A DNA stretch of 64,000 nt. Origin: Companilactobacillus pabuli. GTDB lineage: Bacteria > Bacillota > Bacilli > Lactobacillales > Lactobacillaceae. The notes under the pieces were generated by a model. That model searched no databases. It was not told the origin of the DNA and worked only from the letters and a program-made list of their open reading frames with translations. Position numbers and translations under genes: made by a program. How positions within the stretch are numbered: position 1 is the first letter of the stretch; the number at the start of each line of letters is the position of its first letter. This document shows positions 42,907 to 51,436 of the stretch, piece by piece. The stretch spans positions 2,356,001 through 2,420,000 of the forward strand of contig NZ_CP049366.1 in the NCBI RefSeq assembly GCF_014058425.1. Direction: 5' to 3'.

Positions 42907-43841
42907 AGAGAATTTGGGTAACTTTAGTCGCTGTGATTGCGATGATCAGTGGAGTTTATTTCTTTTTACATAGTCGAGATAATCATTCCGCTGATTTAAC
43001 CGCTGGAGATAAGTTGCAAGTTGTGACGACTAATTCAATTTTGGAAGATATGGTCAAAAACGTTGGTGGCGACCGAATCGAATTGTACAGTATTGTCAAA
43101 CGAGGAACGGATCCACACGAATATGAACCACAACCGAGTGATGTTTCAGCCGCAACTGAAGCTAATGTGATTTTCCACAATGGTTTGAATTTAGAAACTG
43201 GTGGAAATGGCTGGTTCAACAAATTAGTCGAGACTTCGCATAAGAAATTTGGCGAGGATGTTTTTTCAGCTAGTAGTGAAGTGACGCCGGAACATTTGAC
43301 GACTAACGCGAATGAAGAAGATCCGCATGCTTGGTTAGATTTAGCCAACGGGGTCAAATACGTTCAAGCTATTACGAAAGTCTTGAAGGAAAAAGATAAG
43401 AAAAATGCCAGCTACTATCAAGCAAACGCTGATAAATACATTGCTAAGTTAGAGAAATTGCATCATCAAGCACAATCAAAATACTTAGAAATTCCCGAAA
43501 AACAACGTTTGTTAGTAACTTCAGAAGGTGCATTCAAGTATTTCGGTAAGGCTTATCACGTAACACCCGCCTATATTTGGGAAATCAATACTGAATCGCA
43601 AGGAACGCCTGAACAAATGCAACGAGTTTTGGGTAAGATTAGAAAATCTGACGTTAAAAGCTTGTTCGTGGAATCTTCTGTTTCACCTAAGTCAATGGAA
43701 AAAGTATCGAAAGAATCTGGTTTAGAGATTTATTCTAAATTGTTCACTGACTCTTTAGCTAAAAAGGGTAGTGACGGAGATACTTATTATTCTATGATGA
43801 AATGGAATATTGATCATATTTACAGAGGATTAATTAAATAA
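42903..43841 (+). CDS. Metal ABC transporter substrate-binding protein (ZinT/PsaA-type cluster 9)
   Basis: The 312-residue cluster-9 binding protein has metal-site residues His in 'DPHEYEP', His in 'DPHAWLD', Glu in 'TSEGAFKYFG' and Asp in 'LFTDSLAKKG'. It lacks the His-rich loop of zinc-specific proteins, so manganese or iron is more likely than zinc. Its N-terminus 'IWVTLVAVIAMISGVYFFLHSRD' is a hydrophobic anchor without the lipobox cysteine usual for Gram-positive binding proteins, so it may be held by an uncleaved helix. Last gene of the operon, with terminator. Confidence 0.9.
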   Translation: MKRIWVTLVAVIAMISGVYFFLHSRDNHSADLTAGDKLQVVTTNSILEDMVKNVGGDRIELYSIVKRGTDPHEYEPQPSDVSAATEANVIFHNGLNLETGGNGWFNKLVETSHKKFGEDVFSASSEVTPEHLTTNANEEDPHAWLDLANGVKYVQAITKVLKEKDKKNASYYQANADKYIAKLEKLHHQAQSKYLEIPEKQRLLVTSEGAFKYFGKAYHVTPAYIWEINTESQGTPEQMQRVLGKIRKSDVKSLFVESSVSPKSMEKVSKESGLEIYSKLFTDSLAKKGSDGDTYYSMMKWNIDHIYRGLIK

Positions 43842-43847
43842 AATGAT

Positions 43848-43890
43848 AAAAGCTAACAATTATTTGTATATAATTGTTAGCTTTATTTAT
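43848..43890 (+). terminator. Terminator of the metal transporter operon
   Basis: AAAGCTAACAATTAT and ATAATTGTTAGCTTT form a perfect 15-bp stem followed by ATTTAT. Confidence 0.85.
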
Positions 43891-43951
43891 ATCTCTTTAT
43901 AAAAATGTATAATAATGATAATTATATGTTATTTGTAAATGAGGGGATTTT

Positions 43952-46180
43952 ATGCAAAAACAAAATTATGGTTATTTGATAATCATATTATTTAGTATCC
44001 TGACATTTTTTATTAGCCCTTTGGAAGTTTTGGCGTATTCAGGTACAGCATATGATGAAGCTAGAGCTGGAGCGGGATCAGCTCCAGATAATTTAGGTCT
44101 TGATAGTGGAATGTTTACTAAAGCAGATTTTAGTCAATATGGTGGCGGATTCAATTCTGCTAATTTAGTTGATGAAAATGCCAAATCTAAGGCCGCTGGT
44201 GGTGGAGATTCTAGAGCTATTCTTATGACTAGCCAACCATCTCAAGTTGGGGCCATTTGGTCAAACCTTGAGGGTGGAAATTACGTCGATATCACTAAGA
44301 AGCAAACTATGTCTATGTGGATGTATTTTGGACCTAAAAAGCATACTGATGGCAAAGATTTTGGTGATGGTATGGCCTTTGTTTTGCAAAAATCCAGTGA
44401 TGGGGCTAATGCTATTGCCCATGATGGATCTAGTATTGGTACGGGTGAGTCCCTTGGTGCTTGGGGCGTTGATGATAATGTTGACACTAGTACGACTGCT
44501 GGTATTGCGGCTACAGCAATTCAGAATAGTTGGGCGATGGAATTCGATACCCATACGAATAATGATTCAACTCCAGGGGCGGCTGCTTATTTTGATTCAG
44601 CGGTTTCTGGACAACACATTGCTTATGCATATCCTGGAGATCCCGATACGTATGTTAAAAAGACAAAGAACGGATTATTCCCATTTACATCAGATAAGTA
44701 TTATTATGGTATGAATCACCAAGGAACTAAGCAAGTTGATCTACACGATGGTACTTGGCATCACTTGACTGTCACTTGGGACCCGGTTAAATTTCAAGCC
44801 ACTTGTGTTTTCAATGATAAAAATCCTGATGGCTCGATTGGCACTAATCCGGTAGAAATTGACGTACCTTCAGTCAAAGCGGCAGAATTCGGTGGTTATG
44901 ATAATTTGAGTGACCACAAATTGAGATGGGGCTTTACCGCCACTACAGGTTCAGCGTATGAAGCCAATTTGATAGCTTTTGAATCGATTCCTTCTTCAGT
45001 TGAAGGGGACGCCACACCTAGTATTACTGATACTACTCAACAAAAAGAAGTTACATCTAATGGAACAGTTAATTCTAACGACCAATTGGCTATCAAGTAT
45101 AATTTGAAATACGATAGTGGTCGTGATAAATGGAGCAATATCAATGCACAATTAGTTTTGCCAGAAAATGTTACTTATCAAACAGGTAATTCTAGTGATG
45201 TTATTGGTAGTGTCGATTACGGCGATGGTCAAGATTCTGAGCCAATTTATGCTAGTGAATTAACTGGTACCAATACATTAGATCATGTTTTAAAAAGAAA
45301 TTTGGATAGTAGTGATCGTGGTGGTCCAACTATGGCAACAATTACGATTAATGGTGTAGCTAATAATGTAACCACTAATACTGATGTAGCTTCAGTTCGT
45401 TCAACAATTGACAGTGATACCCTTATTAAAGATGTCGACATGTTGCCATTTACGATTTTAAAAAGTAAACCAATCAATCTGGTGCTAGATAAAAATAATA
45501 TTTCAGTAAATCCTAACAAATCAGCTCCAATTACTGGAACAGTTTCTTATGTAGATGGAACAGCTGTAAAGAACTCTGATATGACCGTTCATACTAATTT
45601 AAATGGAACTGATTTGGATAATTTCAAGATGAGTGACGATGATGCTTCAGGGAATTTAAACTTTGAAATACCAGCAGACAAATTGACCGAAGATACTAAT
45701 ATTTTGAAAGTTTACGTAACTGATCCTAATGGCAATAAAACCACTACTTCGACCGTTAAAATTTCTAAAAGAGGAGCTTTAGCATTAAAAGTTGATGAGT
45801 ATTCCTTTGGTTCTATCAACCAAGTGGCTTCCTCTATATTGATTCCTAGAAAAGGTGATTGGAAGATTGTAGTTGATGATAGTCGTGAAAAAGATTCCAA
45901 TCCATGGTACTTATCAGCTGGAACTGATGGATTATATGATTCTGGAACTAAATTTAATGGTAATGTGATTTATAAAAATGCTAACGGAATTGAAAAAATT
46001 TTAAATGACAGTTCTAATACGATGATAGCTAGTGGTAGTAAGACTCAAGACGGTGAACAAGTTACTAATGTCAGCCAAATGTGGAATGATTCAGAAGGAT
46101 TATTGTTACGTTCTAACGGAAGTAATGCTAGTGGTAATTACTCTGGAGAAATGAACTGGGTTTTATCCGATACAATTTAA
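43952..46180 (+). CDS. Secreted L-type-lectin-like protein with C-terminal WxL domain
   Basis: The 742-residue product has a signal peptide (residues 1-29, cut near LAYS). A legume-lectin-like beta-sandwich follows (about 50-320: 'DGMAFVLQKSSDG', 'WAMEFDTHTNNDS', 'DGTWHHLTVTWD'), then a bacterial Ig-like stretch ('NPNKSAPITGTVSYVDGTAV') and a C-terminal WxL domain with 'NPWYLSAG' and the distal 'MNWVLSDTI'. WxL domains bind peptidoglycan non-covalently; the lectin fold suggests glycan binding. Unlike typical csc clusters, no DUF916 or second WxL gene is next to it. Confidence 0.82.
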   Translation: MQKQNYGYLIIILFSILTFFISPLEVLAYSGTAYDEARAGAGSAPDNLGLDSGMFTKADFSQYGGGFNSANLVDENAKSKAAGGGDSRAILMTSQPSQVGAIWSNLEGGNYVDITKKQTMSMWMYFGPKKHTDGKDFGDGMAFVLQKSSDGANAIAHDGSSIGTGESLGAWGVDDNVDTSTTAGIAATAIQNSWAMEFDTHTNNDSTPGAAAYFDSAVSGQHIAYAYPGDPDTYVKKTKNGLFPFTSDKYYYGMNHQGTKQVDLHDGTWHHLTVTWDPVKFQATCVFNDKNPDGSIGTNPVEIDVPSVKAAEFGGYDNLSDHKLRWGFTATTGSAYEANLIAFESIPSSVEGDATPSITDTTQQKEVTSNGTVNSNDQLAIKYNLKYDSGRDKWSNINAQLVLPENVTYQTGNSSDVIGSVDYGDGQDSEPIYASELTGTNTLDHVLKRNLDSSDRGGPTMATITINGVANNVTTNTDVASVRSTIDSDTLIKDVDMLPFTILKSKPINLVLDKNNISVNPNKSAPITGTVSYVDGTAVKNSDMTVHTNLNGTDLDNFKMSDDDASGNLNFEIPADKLTEDTNILKVYVTDPNGNKTTTSTVKISKRGALALKVDEYSFGSINQVASSILIPRKGDWKIVVDDSREKDSNPWYLSAGTDGLYDSGTKFNGNVIYKNANGIEKILNDSSNTMIASGSKTQDGEQVTNVSQMWNDSEGLLLRSNGSNASGNYSGEMNWVLSDTI

Positions 46181-46192
46181 ATAATAAAAAGC

Positions 46193-46241
46193 AAAAAGAC
46201 TCGAAATCATAGCTGAGGGCTAAATGTTTTCGGGTCTTTTT
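46193..46241 (+). terminator. Terminator of the WxL-lectin gene
   Basis: AAAAAGACTCGAAA pairs with TTTTCGGGTCTTTTT across a 20-nt loop, ending in T5. Confidence 0.75.
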
Positions 46242-46304
46242 GTAGATTACATATAATACTACCTTATTTTTGTTAAATCAAAAGATACGTTTCGTCAATG
46301 AATA

Positions 46305-47291
46305 TTAACTAGCAAAATCTTCGGCAACGTACATCCATTGTTTGTTGGCATCATAATAAACACCAATACCAACTTTAGTTACGTCAGTTGACATGACATT
46401 TGTGTAATGACTAGGCGTGAAGTTTTCTGCTCTGAATGATTTCATGATGTTGTCAGCAAATTTTGTGGCTGAATTGCCAAAGAGATAAGTAGAGCTGGCA
46501 GCAATGTTTTCTTCCATATTGTTACTCCCACTAGGAAAAGCCGACCAGCAAGGAGAGCCATTAGGTCTAACGTGAGCAAAGACAGAATCTATTTCTTGGG
46601 CACGAGTCATCGCAGTTTGATTAAGAGAATTATCCATGGTTAAAGGAGCAATTCCCTTTGAAGCTCTTTCATTATTAATAGATGTTAAGAAGGCTTGTTG
46701 AACTGCTTGGGTACTTGGTACTGATGAATTAGTGTTCGTGTTATTATTCTGATTTGCATTAGGATCGATTTGACCAAAATCGGAAATTTCAATGGTATTT
46801 TGTGGTGGAGCATCGAATAGAACTTGATTTGCATTGATGTATTCATGTGATGAAACTTGAGCGTAGATGTCACCATTTGAATTGCGAACTGTTTTACCAA
46901 TAGTCCAGTCAGAACCATTAGGTAAAATTCGTGATTCGATTGAATGAGTTTGGTCATTGTAAATTGAAGCATTGCCAACGACTCTTCCATGCAAAACTTG
47001 ATTTGCATTATAATTCAAAGACCCGTCACTAGCTTTAAGATATTCATTAGTTGCTACTTGATAGTATGGTTCACCATCTATTTGGATGATTTTACCAACT
47101 TTCCAAGGTGTGTTATAAGCTAATGCCCGATTTTGAACTAATTGACCAGTAGACGTATAAAGTCTGGCATATCTAGGTGCAGTGACTGTTACAACCGAAG
47201 CTGCATCAGCAGTACTTTGAGAAAAGGTCAAGGCTCCTGTAACCCCTAGAGCTAAAGCTGCAACGATTGAAGCAGTTTTTGATAATCTCAT
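46305..47291 (-). CDS. Secreted SLAP-domain protein with C-terminal CAP domain
   Basis: The 328-residue protein has a signal peptide (cut near ADAAS), two SLAP-type units (about 35-80 and 100-160; 'NRALAYNTPWKVGK', 'YYQVATNEYL', 'QVSSHEYI'), an Asn-rich linker, and a complete CAP domain (about 195-328) with 'INNERASKGIAPL', 'FAHVRPNGSPCWSAF', 'MEENIAAS' and 'HYTNVMS'. The CAP signature residues His and Glu are present. It is a paralogue of 7443-8516, sharing signal and SLAP parts. GGAGGGAA precedes the ATG. Probably wall-attached; activity unknown. Confidence 0.87.
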   Translation of the reverse strand: MRLSKTASIVAALALGVTGALTFSQSTADAASVVTVTAPRYARLYTSTGQLVQNRALAYNTPWKVGKIIQIDGEPYYQVATNEYLKASDGSLNYNANQVLHGRVVGNASIYNDQTHSIESRILPNGSDWTIGKTVRNSNGDIYAQVSSHEYINANQVLFDAPPQNTIEISDFGQIDPNANQNNNTNTNSSVPSTQAVQQAFLTSINNERASKGIAPLTMDNSLNQTAMTRAQEIDSVFAHVRPNGSPCWSAFPSGSNNMEENIAASSTYLFGNSATKFADNIMKSFRAENFTPSHYTNVMSTDVTKVGIGVYYDANKQWMYVAEDFAS

Positions 47292-47375
47292 ATTATTTCC
47301 CTCCTAAATATTTAATTCCCTATTAAAGGACAAGATAATCATAGGTTATTTGTAAAGGGCTTTCAATGAGAAAAT

Positions 47376-47408
47376 AAAAAAATCGAACAAATTAATGTCC
47401 GATTTTTT
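47376..47408 (-). terminator. Terminator of the Bax-inhibitor-1 gene
   Basis: On the minus strand AAAAATCGGACA pairs with TTGTTCGATTTTTT; T-run follows. Confidence 0.8.
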
Positions 47409-47410
47409 AT

Positions 47411-48109
47411 CTAGTTATTATCCCCAAATAGTTGTAACAAGCTCAAGAAGACGTTGATGAAGTCAAGCACCAAAGTAACTGAAGCAAGTAAGGCAATTGC
47501 ACCAAGACTATTTGAAGTTGAATTGTTTTGATAAATGCGTTTGATATTTTGAGAATCAAAAGCAATGTAGAACAAGAAGAGAATAACGATAGCTGCACTG
47601 ACTAACATCATCAATGGAGTACTCTTGAAAATCAATAAGTTAATAGCTTCAATTGCGATAATTGAGATAATTCCAATCATCAAAGTGCGGTTCCACTTCA
47701 TCAGGTCCTTTTTAGTAAAGAAACCGATAGCAGCTGAAACAACGAAGACAACTGAAGTAAGAGATAACATTTGAACAATACTTCTAGCTGAGTAAATGTA
47801 GAAAATTGGAACTCCGATAAAGGACAATGTGAACAAGAAAGCTAAATAACTAAGAAAAGTTAGGAAGTATGATCTCGTTGCGAAATGTCCACATAAGCTA
47901 ATGAAAGCAATTGGAATACCAATCATCAAAATCATGGAAATAATTCGATGTTGTGCCATTCCTTGGAATATTGCCATTGAAAATGCTTGGTTATTAGCAA
48001 TGGCTTGCGCGCTGATCATCCAAAAGGCAATTCCCAAACCAGTATATAAATATACTAGGGATGTGAATTTAGCCAAACCAGCGGATTTTACTTTGTCTAT
48101 TGTTTGCAT
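47411..48109 (-). CDS. Bax inhibitor-1/YccA family membrane protein
   Basis: The 232-residue protein has seven hydrophobic segments and the BI-1 family features 'GLGIAFWMISAQ', 'LSFIGVPIFYIYSARSIVQMLSLTSVVFVVSAAIGFFTKKD' and the C-terminal 'LVLDFINVFLSLLQLFG'. Prokaryotic relatives are calcium-leak or stress membrane proteins; role here unknown. ATG 48109 has GAGGTGG upstream and is preferred over the frame's first ATG 17 codons earlier. Repeat C' lies upstream with its tail toward the gene. Confidence 0.87.
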   Translation of the reverse strand: MQTIDKVKSAGLAKFTSLVYLYTGLGIAFWMISAQAIANNQAFSMAIFQGMAQHRIISMILMIGIPIAFISLCGHFATRSYFLTFLSYLAFLFTLSFIGVPIFYIYSARSIVQMLSLTSVVFVVSAAIGFFTKKDLMKWNRTLMIGIISIIAIEAINLLIFKSTPLMMLVSAAIVILFLFYIAFDSQNIKRIYQNNSTSNSLGAIALLASVTLVLDFINVFLSLLQLFGDNN

Positions 48110-48194
48110 ATAATCCACCTCTATTTTAACTACTATAATAATTGTACAATAGGATAACATTTCTCGTAAAATTAAGAAACTGCTGAAACCATTT

Positions 48195-48391
48195 GTTCTT
48201 TCTTAAGTCGGGTTAGTAGTAATATTCCGTCCTCCATATCAAAGAAAATTTGGCTGGAACGTAGTGGGCACGATTTTAAGCTTTTGCATAAACCAAGTGC
48301 GCAAAATCTCAAAACTCGGCCTTATTCTAAGCAACAAGTTGCAAAGAATAACTTCACTACTGAGCCAATTTTCTTTGCTATTCCGGACTAG
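48195..48391 (-). repeat. Structured intergenic repeat element, copy C'
   Basis: Reverse-orientation copy very close to copy C, with the same outer stem arms (AATAGCAAAGAAAATT type), the same box ACGTTCCAGC and a tail ending TTAAGAAAGAAC. The inner hairpin has a small change (GTTGCAAAGAATA instead of GTTGCTTAGAATA). It is head to head with copy D, 109 bp apart. Confidence 0.85.
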
Positions 48392-48500
48392 ATTCTACGT
48401 TTTATATTTTTAGCAGTCAAATAAATGGTTAATCAACTATATTTGAATGGATGCTATTTTTAACTTTAAATCATTTGAAATAAATAATAAATGATGTTTT

Positions 48501-48693
48501 CCAGTCGGGAGTGGCAGCTTTGTGGATGCTCAGTACTGAAATTTCACTTAGCAATTTATTGCTTAGTGAAAGGTCAAGCTTTAAAACAGTTCCCGGTTCT
48601 GGAATTGGCTTAAAGTTGCGCCCAGTACGTTCCAGCAATCCACAAAGCAGAACGGACGACGACAGCCAACACTAACCTAACTTGAGAAAGAAC
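48501..48693 (+). repeat. Structured intergenic repeat element, copy D
   Basis: Begins CCAGTCGGGAG, boxes GCTCAGTACTGA and GTACGTTCCAGC, GGACGACGACAGCC and the tail AACCTAACTTGAGAAAGAAC. Outer stem GCTTTGTGGAT (48517-48527) with ATCCACAAAGC (48638-48648). Second stem GTACTG with CAGTAC. Inner hairpin TTCACTTAGCAAT with ATTGCTTAGTGAA. Third hairpin CAGTTCC with GGAATTG and CTTTAA with TTAAAG. Lies upstream of the alpha-galactosidase gene. Confidence 0.85.
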
Positions 48694-48759
48694 TATCCAT
48701 TTACTTTTCAACCTTTTTTATTATATTATCGACGTGTTAGACGAGAGGAGACTTGATTT

Positions 48760-50949
48760 ATGTCAATTTCAGTTGATAAAAATAAAAAGCTTTTTACGTT
48801 GCAGACTAAAAATACAACTTATCAAATGAAGGTGGGCAGGTTCGATCATCTTTATCATATTTATTATGGTAAAAAGATTGAACATCAAGATTTGTCGTAC
48901 TTACTTTATAATGGACCTTCGCATTATGTACCTTATCCTCACGAATCTAAAGGCCGTGTTGGGTCTTTGACTTTAATGTCGCAAGAATATCCAACCGTCG
49001 GTAGCGGTGACTTGGGAAGTGTTGCCTTAGATATAAAAAATCATGACGGCACTAGAGTAGTCGATTTAAAATATAAAAACTATGAAGTTATAGATGGTAA
49101 GTATGATTTAGAAAATCTACCTAGTTTTTTCGCAAAAGAAGATGAAGCACAAACACTAAAAATAACTTTGGTTGATGATGTTTCTGGAGTAGAAGTCGAA
49201 TTATTTTATGGAGTTTATGCCAAATATGATGTCATTACTAGAGCTGCTCGTTTGAGTAATCTTGGCGACAGCTCACTTAGCATCCAAAAAATACAATCAT
49301 TAGTTTTGGATTTAATTTCTGGTCAATATGATTTGGTTCATTTTCACGGTCGTTGGGGATCTGAACGTAATTTTGAACGGATACCACTTTCTCACAACGT
49401 AACGACATTTGGTTCAAATTATGGTGTTTCCAGCGCTAAAGAGAATCCTGGTTTTATTTTGCTTGGGAAAGATACTAATGAAATGCATGGCGATTGTTAT
49501 GGCTTCAATCTAGTTTACAGTGGGAATTTTCGTGCCACCGCTGAACAAGGTACGCTGGGACAAAGTCGAATAACTTTAGGATTAGGCGATAATCAATTTA
49601 CTTGGAAGGTAGAACCTGGAGCAATGTTTGAAAGTCCTGAAGCTATCATGAGCTTTTCTAATGATGGATTGACGCAGTTGTCACACAATTTCCATGATAT
49701 TATTCGCAATAATTTATGTCATAGCAAATATCAAAAAGTAGCACGTCCAGTTTTAGTTAATAATTGGGAAGCAACTTATTTTGATTTCAACGGTAAAAAA
49801 CTGTTACAAATTGCTCGTGCCGCAAAAAATATTGGTGCTGATTTATTTGTTCTAGACGATGGCTGGTTTGGAAATCGTTTTGACGATAATCGATCATTGG
49901 GAGACTGGTTTGTTAATGAAAAAAAACTAGGTTGCAGTTTGAAAGATTTGGTTCAAAAAATCAACAATATGGGAATGGAGTTCGGACTTTGGTTTGAACC
50001 TGAGATGGTTAATGAGGATAGTGAATTGTATCGTCATCATCCTGAATGGGCTTTGAATTTTCCTAAACGTAAGGCTTTACTGGATAGAAATCAACTAGTA
50101 TTGGATTTGTCTCAAGCAAGAGTTAGACAATATTTGTTTGATCGTATCGTTGATATTTTGGATAGTGCCAATGTGAGTTATATCAAGTGGGATATGAATC
50201 GTCCAATTACGGATTGGTATTCCAAGAATCTTAGTCAAAGCCGTCAAGGTGAACTACAACATCGGTATGTTTTGGGATTGTATAAACTATTAGGACGTTT
50301 AACTAGACGTTATCCAGATGTATTGTTTGAAGGCTGTTCAGCTGGTGGGGCTCGGTTTGATTTAGGAATGCTATCTTATGAACCACAAATTTGGACATCA
50401 GATAATACAGATCCTATTAATAGATTAGGTATTCAATATGGGACGAGTTTCTTCTATCCACTTTCTACAATGGGTTCACACGTTTCAGCCAGTCCTAATT
50501 TGCAAAATGGTCGTGTGACTCCTTTGTCAACTAGAGCAGCGGTAGCCATGGCCGGAACGTTTGGATATGAATTGGATGTTACTGAGTTAAGTGACAAAGA
50601 ACAACAACAAGCTAAAGAATATACACAATTTTATAAAAAAATTCAAAAACTGACGTTTAGTGGTGATTATTATCGGTTATTTAGTCCATTTGATAATCAC
50701 AATGATTTAGTAGCCTGGCAAATTGTATCAAAAGACAAAACGAAATGCCTTCTAAGTGTTGTTGTGACTAATGTTGTAGCCAATGCACCGTTTGTTTACC
50801 TGCAGTTAAGAGGCCTAGATGAAGATGCCAATTATCGAGTGAATGATAAAGTTTATTCAGGGGCAGCTTTGATGAATGCCGGTCTAAAATTAGGTCGTTT
50901 CAAGGGAAATTATCCTTCTGAACAATTATATTTTGAAAAAATTGAATAA
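48760..50949 (+). CDS. melA: Alpha-galactosidase, GH36
   Basis: The 729-residue enzyme has the GH36 layout: N-terminal beta-sandwich, TIM barrel with 'LDDGWFGNRFDDNRSLGDW', nucleophile Asp478 in 'YIKWDMNRPITDW', 'FEGCSAGGARFDLGML' and acid/base Asp548 in 'TSDNTDPINR', then a C-terminal beta domain. It hydrolyses melibiose and raffinose-family sugars in the cytoplasm. AGAGGAG precedes the ATG. No transporter or regulator gene is adjacent, so it looks like a stand-alone gene; repeat D occupies the upstream region. Confidence 0.93.
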   Translation: MSISVDKNKKLFTLQTKNTTYQMKVGRFDHLYHIYYGKKIEHQDLSYLLYNGPSHYVPYPHESKGRVGSLTLMSQEYPTVGSGDLGSVALDIKNHDGTRVVDLKYKNYEVIDGKYDLENLPSFFAKEDEAQTLKITLVDDVSGVEVELFYGVYAKYDVITRAARLSNLGDSSLSIQKIQSLVLDLISGQYDLVHFHGRWGSERNFERIPLSHNVTTFGSNYGVSSAKENPGFILLGKDTNEMHGDCYGFNLVYSGNFRATAEQGTLGQSRITLGLGDNQFTWKVEPGAMFESPEAIMSFSNDGLTQLSHNFHDIIRNNLCHSKYQKVARPVLVNNWEATYFDFNGKKLLQIARAAKNIGADLFVLDDGWFGNRFDDNRSLGDWFVNEKKLGCSLKDLVQKINNMGMEFGLWFEPEMVNEDSELYRHHPEWALNFPKRKALLDRNQLVLDLSQARVRQYLFDRIVDILDSANVSYIKWDMNRPITDWYSKNLSQSRQGELQHRYVLGLYKLLGRLTRRYPDVLFEGCSAGGARFDLGMLSYEPQIWTSDNTDPINRLGIQYGTSFFYPLSTMGSHVSASPNLQNGRVTPLSTRAAVAMAGTFGYELDVTELSDKEQQQAKEYTQFYKKIQKLTFSGDYYRLFSPFDNHNDLVAWQIVSKDKTKCLLSVVVTNVVANAPFVYLQLRGLDEDANYRVNDKVYSGAALMNAGLKLGRFKGNYPSEQLYFEKIE

Positions 50950-50956
50950 AAATATT

Positions 50957-50996
50957 GATGGCAATTTTTTATTAAAAAAAGTTGTCATTTTTTGTC
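50957..50996 (+). terminator. Probable terminator of the alpha-galactosidase gene
   Basis: Imperfect stem ATGGCAATTTTTT with AAAAAAAGTTGTCAT, then T6. Confidence 0.6.
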
Positions 50997-51073
50997 TTTA
51001 AAATGGCAAAACGACATAATATGTCACACCCATTTTATAAAATATGGTTGTTGAAGAAATAAAGGAGGTCGCA

Positions 51074-51427
51074 ATGAAAGTTGAAAATGATCAAGACGGT
51101 AAACCGCATAGCAAAATTTTACTAGTTCCTTTAGAAGAAAAAGATTTAGAAGTACATCGAGTCATTGTTAAAAATACATCTTTCTTCTTTTTGGAACCAA
51201 AAGAATTGAAGCTTTTGAAACAAGCTACGATGAAACAAATTATTTTAACAGATGTTGAATTTGTTATTGGAATTAGTAAAAATCATGACAACCAATTCGT
51301 CGTGGCTAGTATTTATGACAAAAATGGTTCATATCAAAATAATTTGTTTGATTATTGTCGAATCGGGGATGTGGTGGATGGACTGCCTGATGATTTTCAT
51401 ACAGCACAGCGATTTCGGATTAAATAG
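51074..51427 (+). CDS. Hypothetical protein, 117 residues
   Basis: Soluble protein beginning 'MKVENDQDGKPHSKILLVPLEEKDLEVHRVIV'. ATG 51074 follows a strong AAGGAGG; the longer frame start at 51044 would place that site inside the gene. No recognised family. It is 9 bp upstream of the next gene, forming a two-gene operon. Confidence 0.65.
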   Translation: MKVENDQDGKPHSKILLVPLEEKDLEVHRVIVKNTSFFFLEPKELKLLKQATMKQIILTDVEFVIGISKNHDNQFVVASIYDKNGSYQNNLFDYCRIGDVVDGLPDDFHTAQRFRIK

Positions 51428-51436
51428 GAGGAAATT

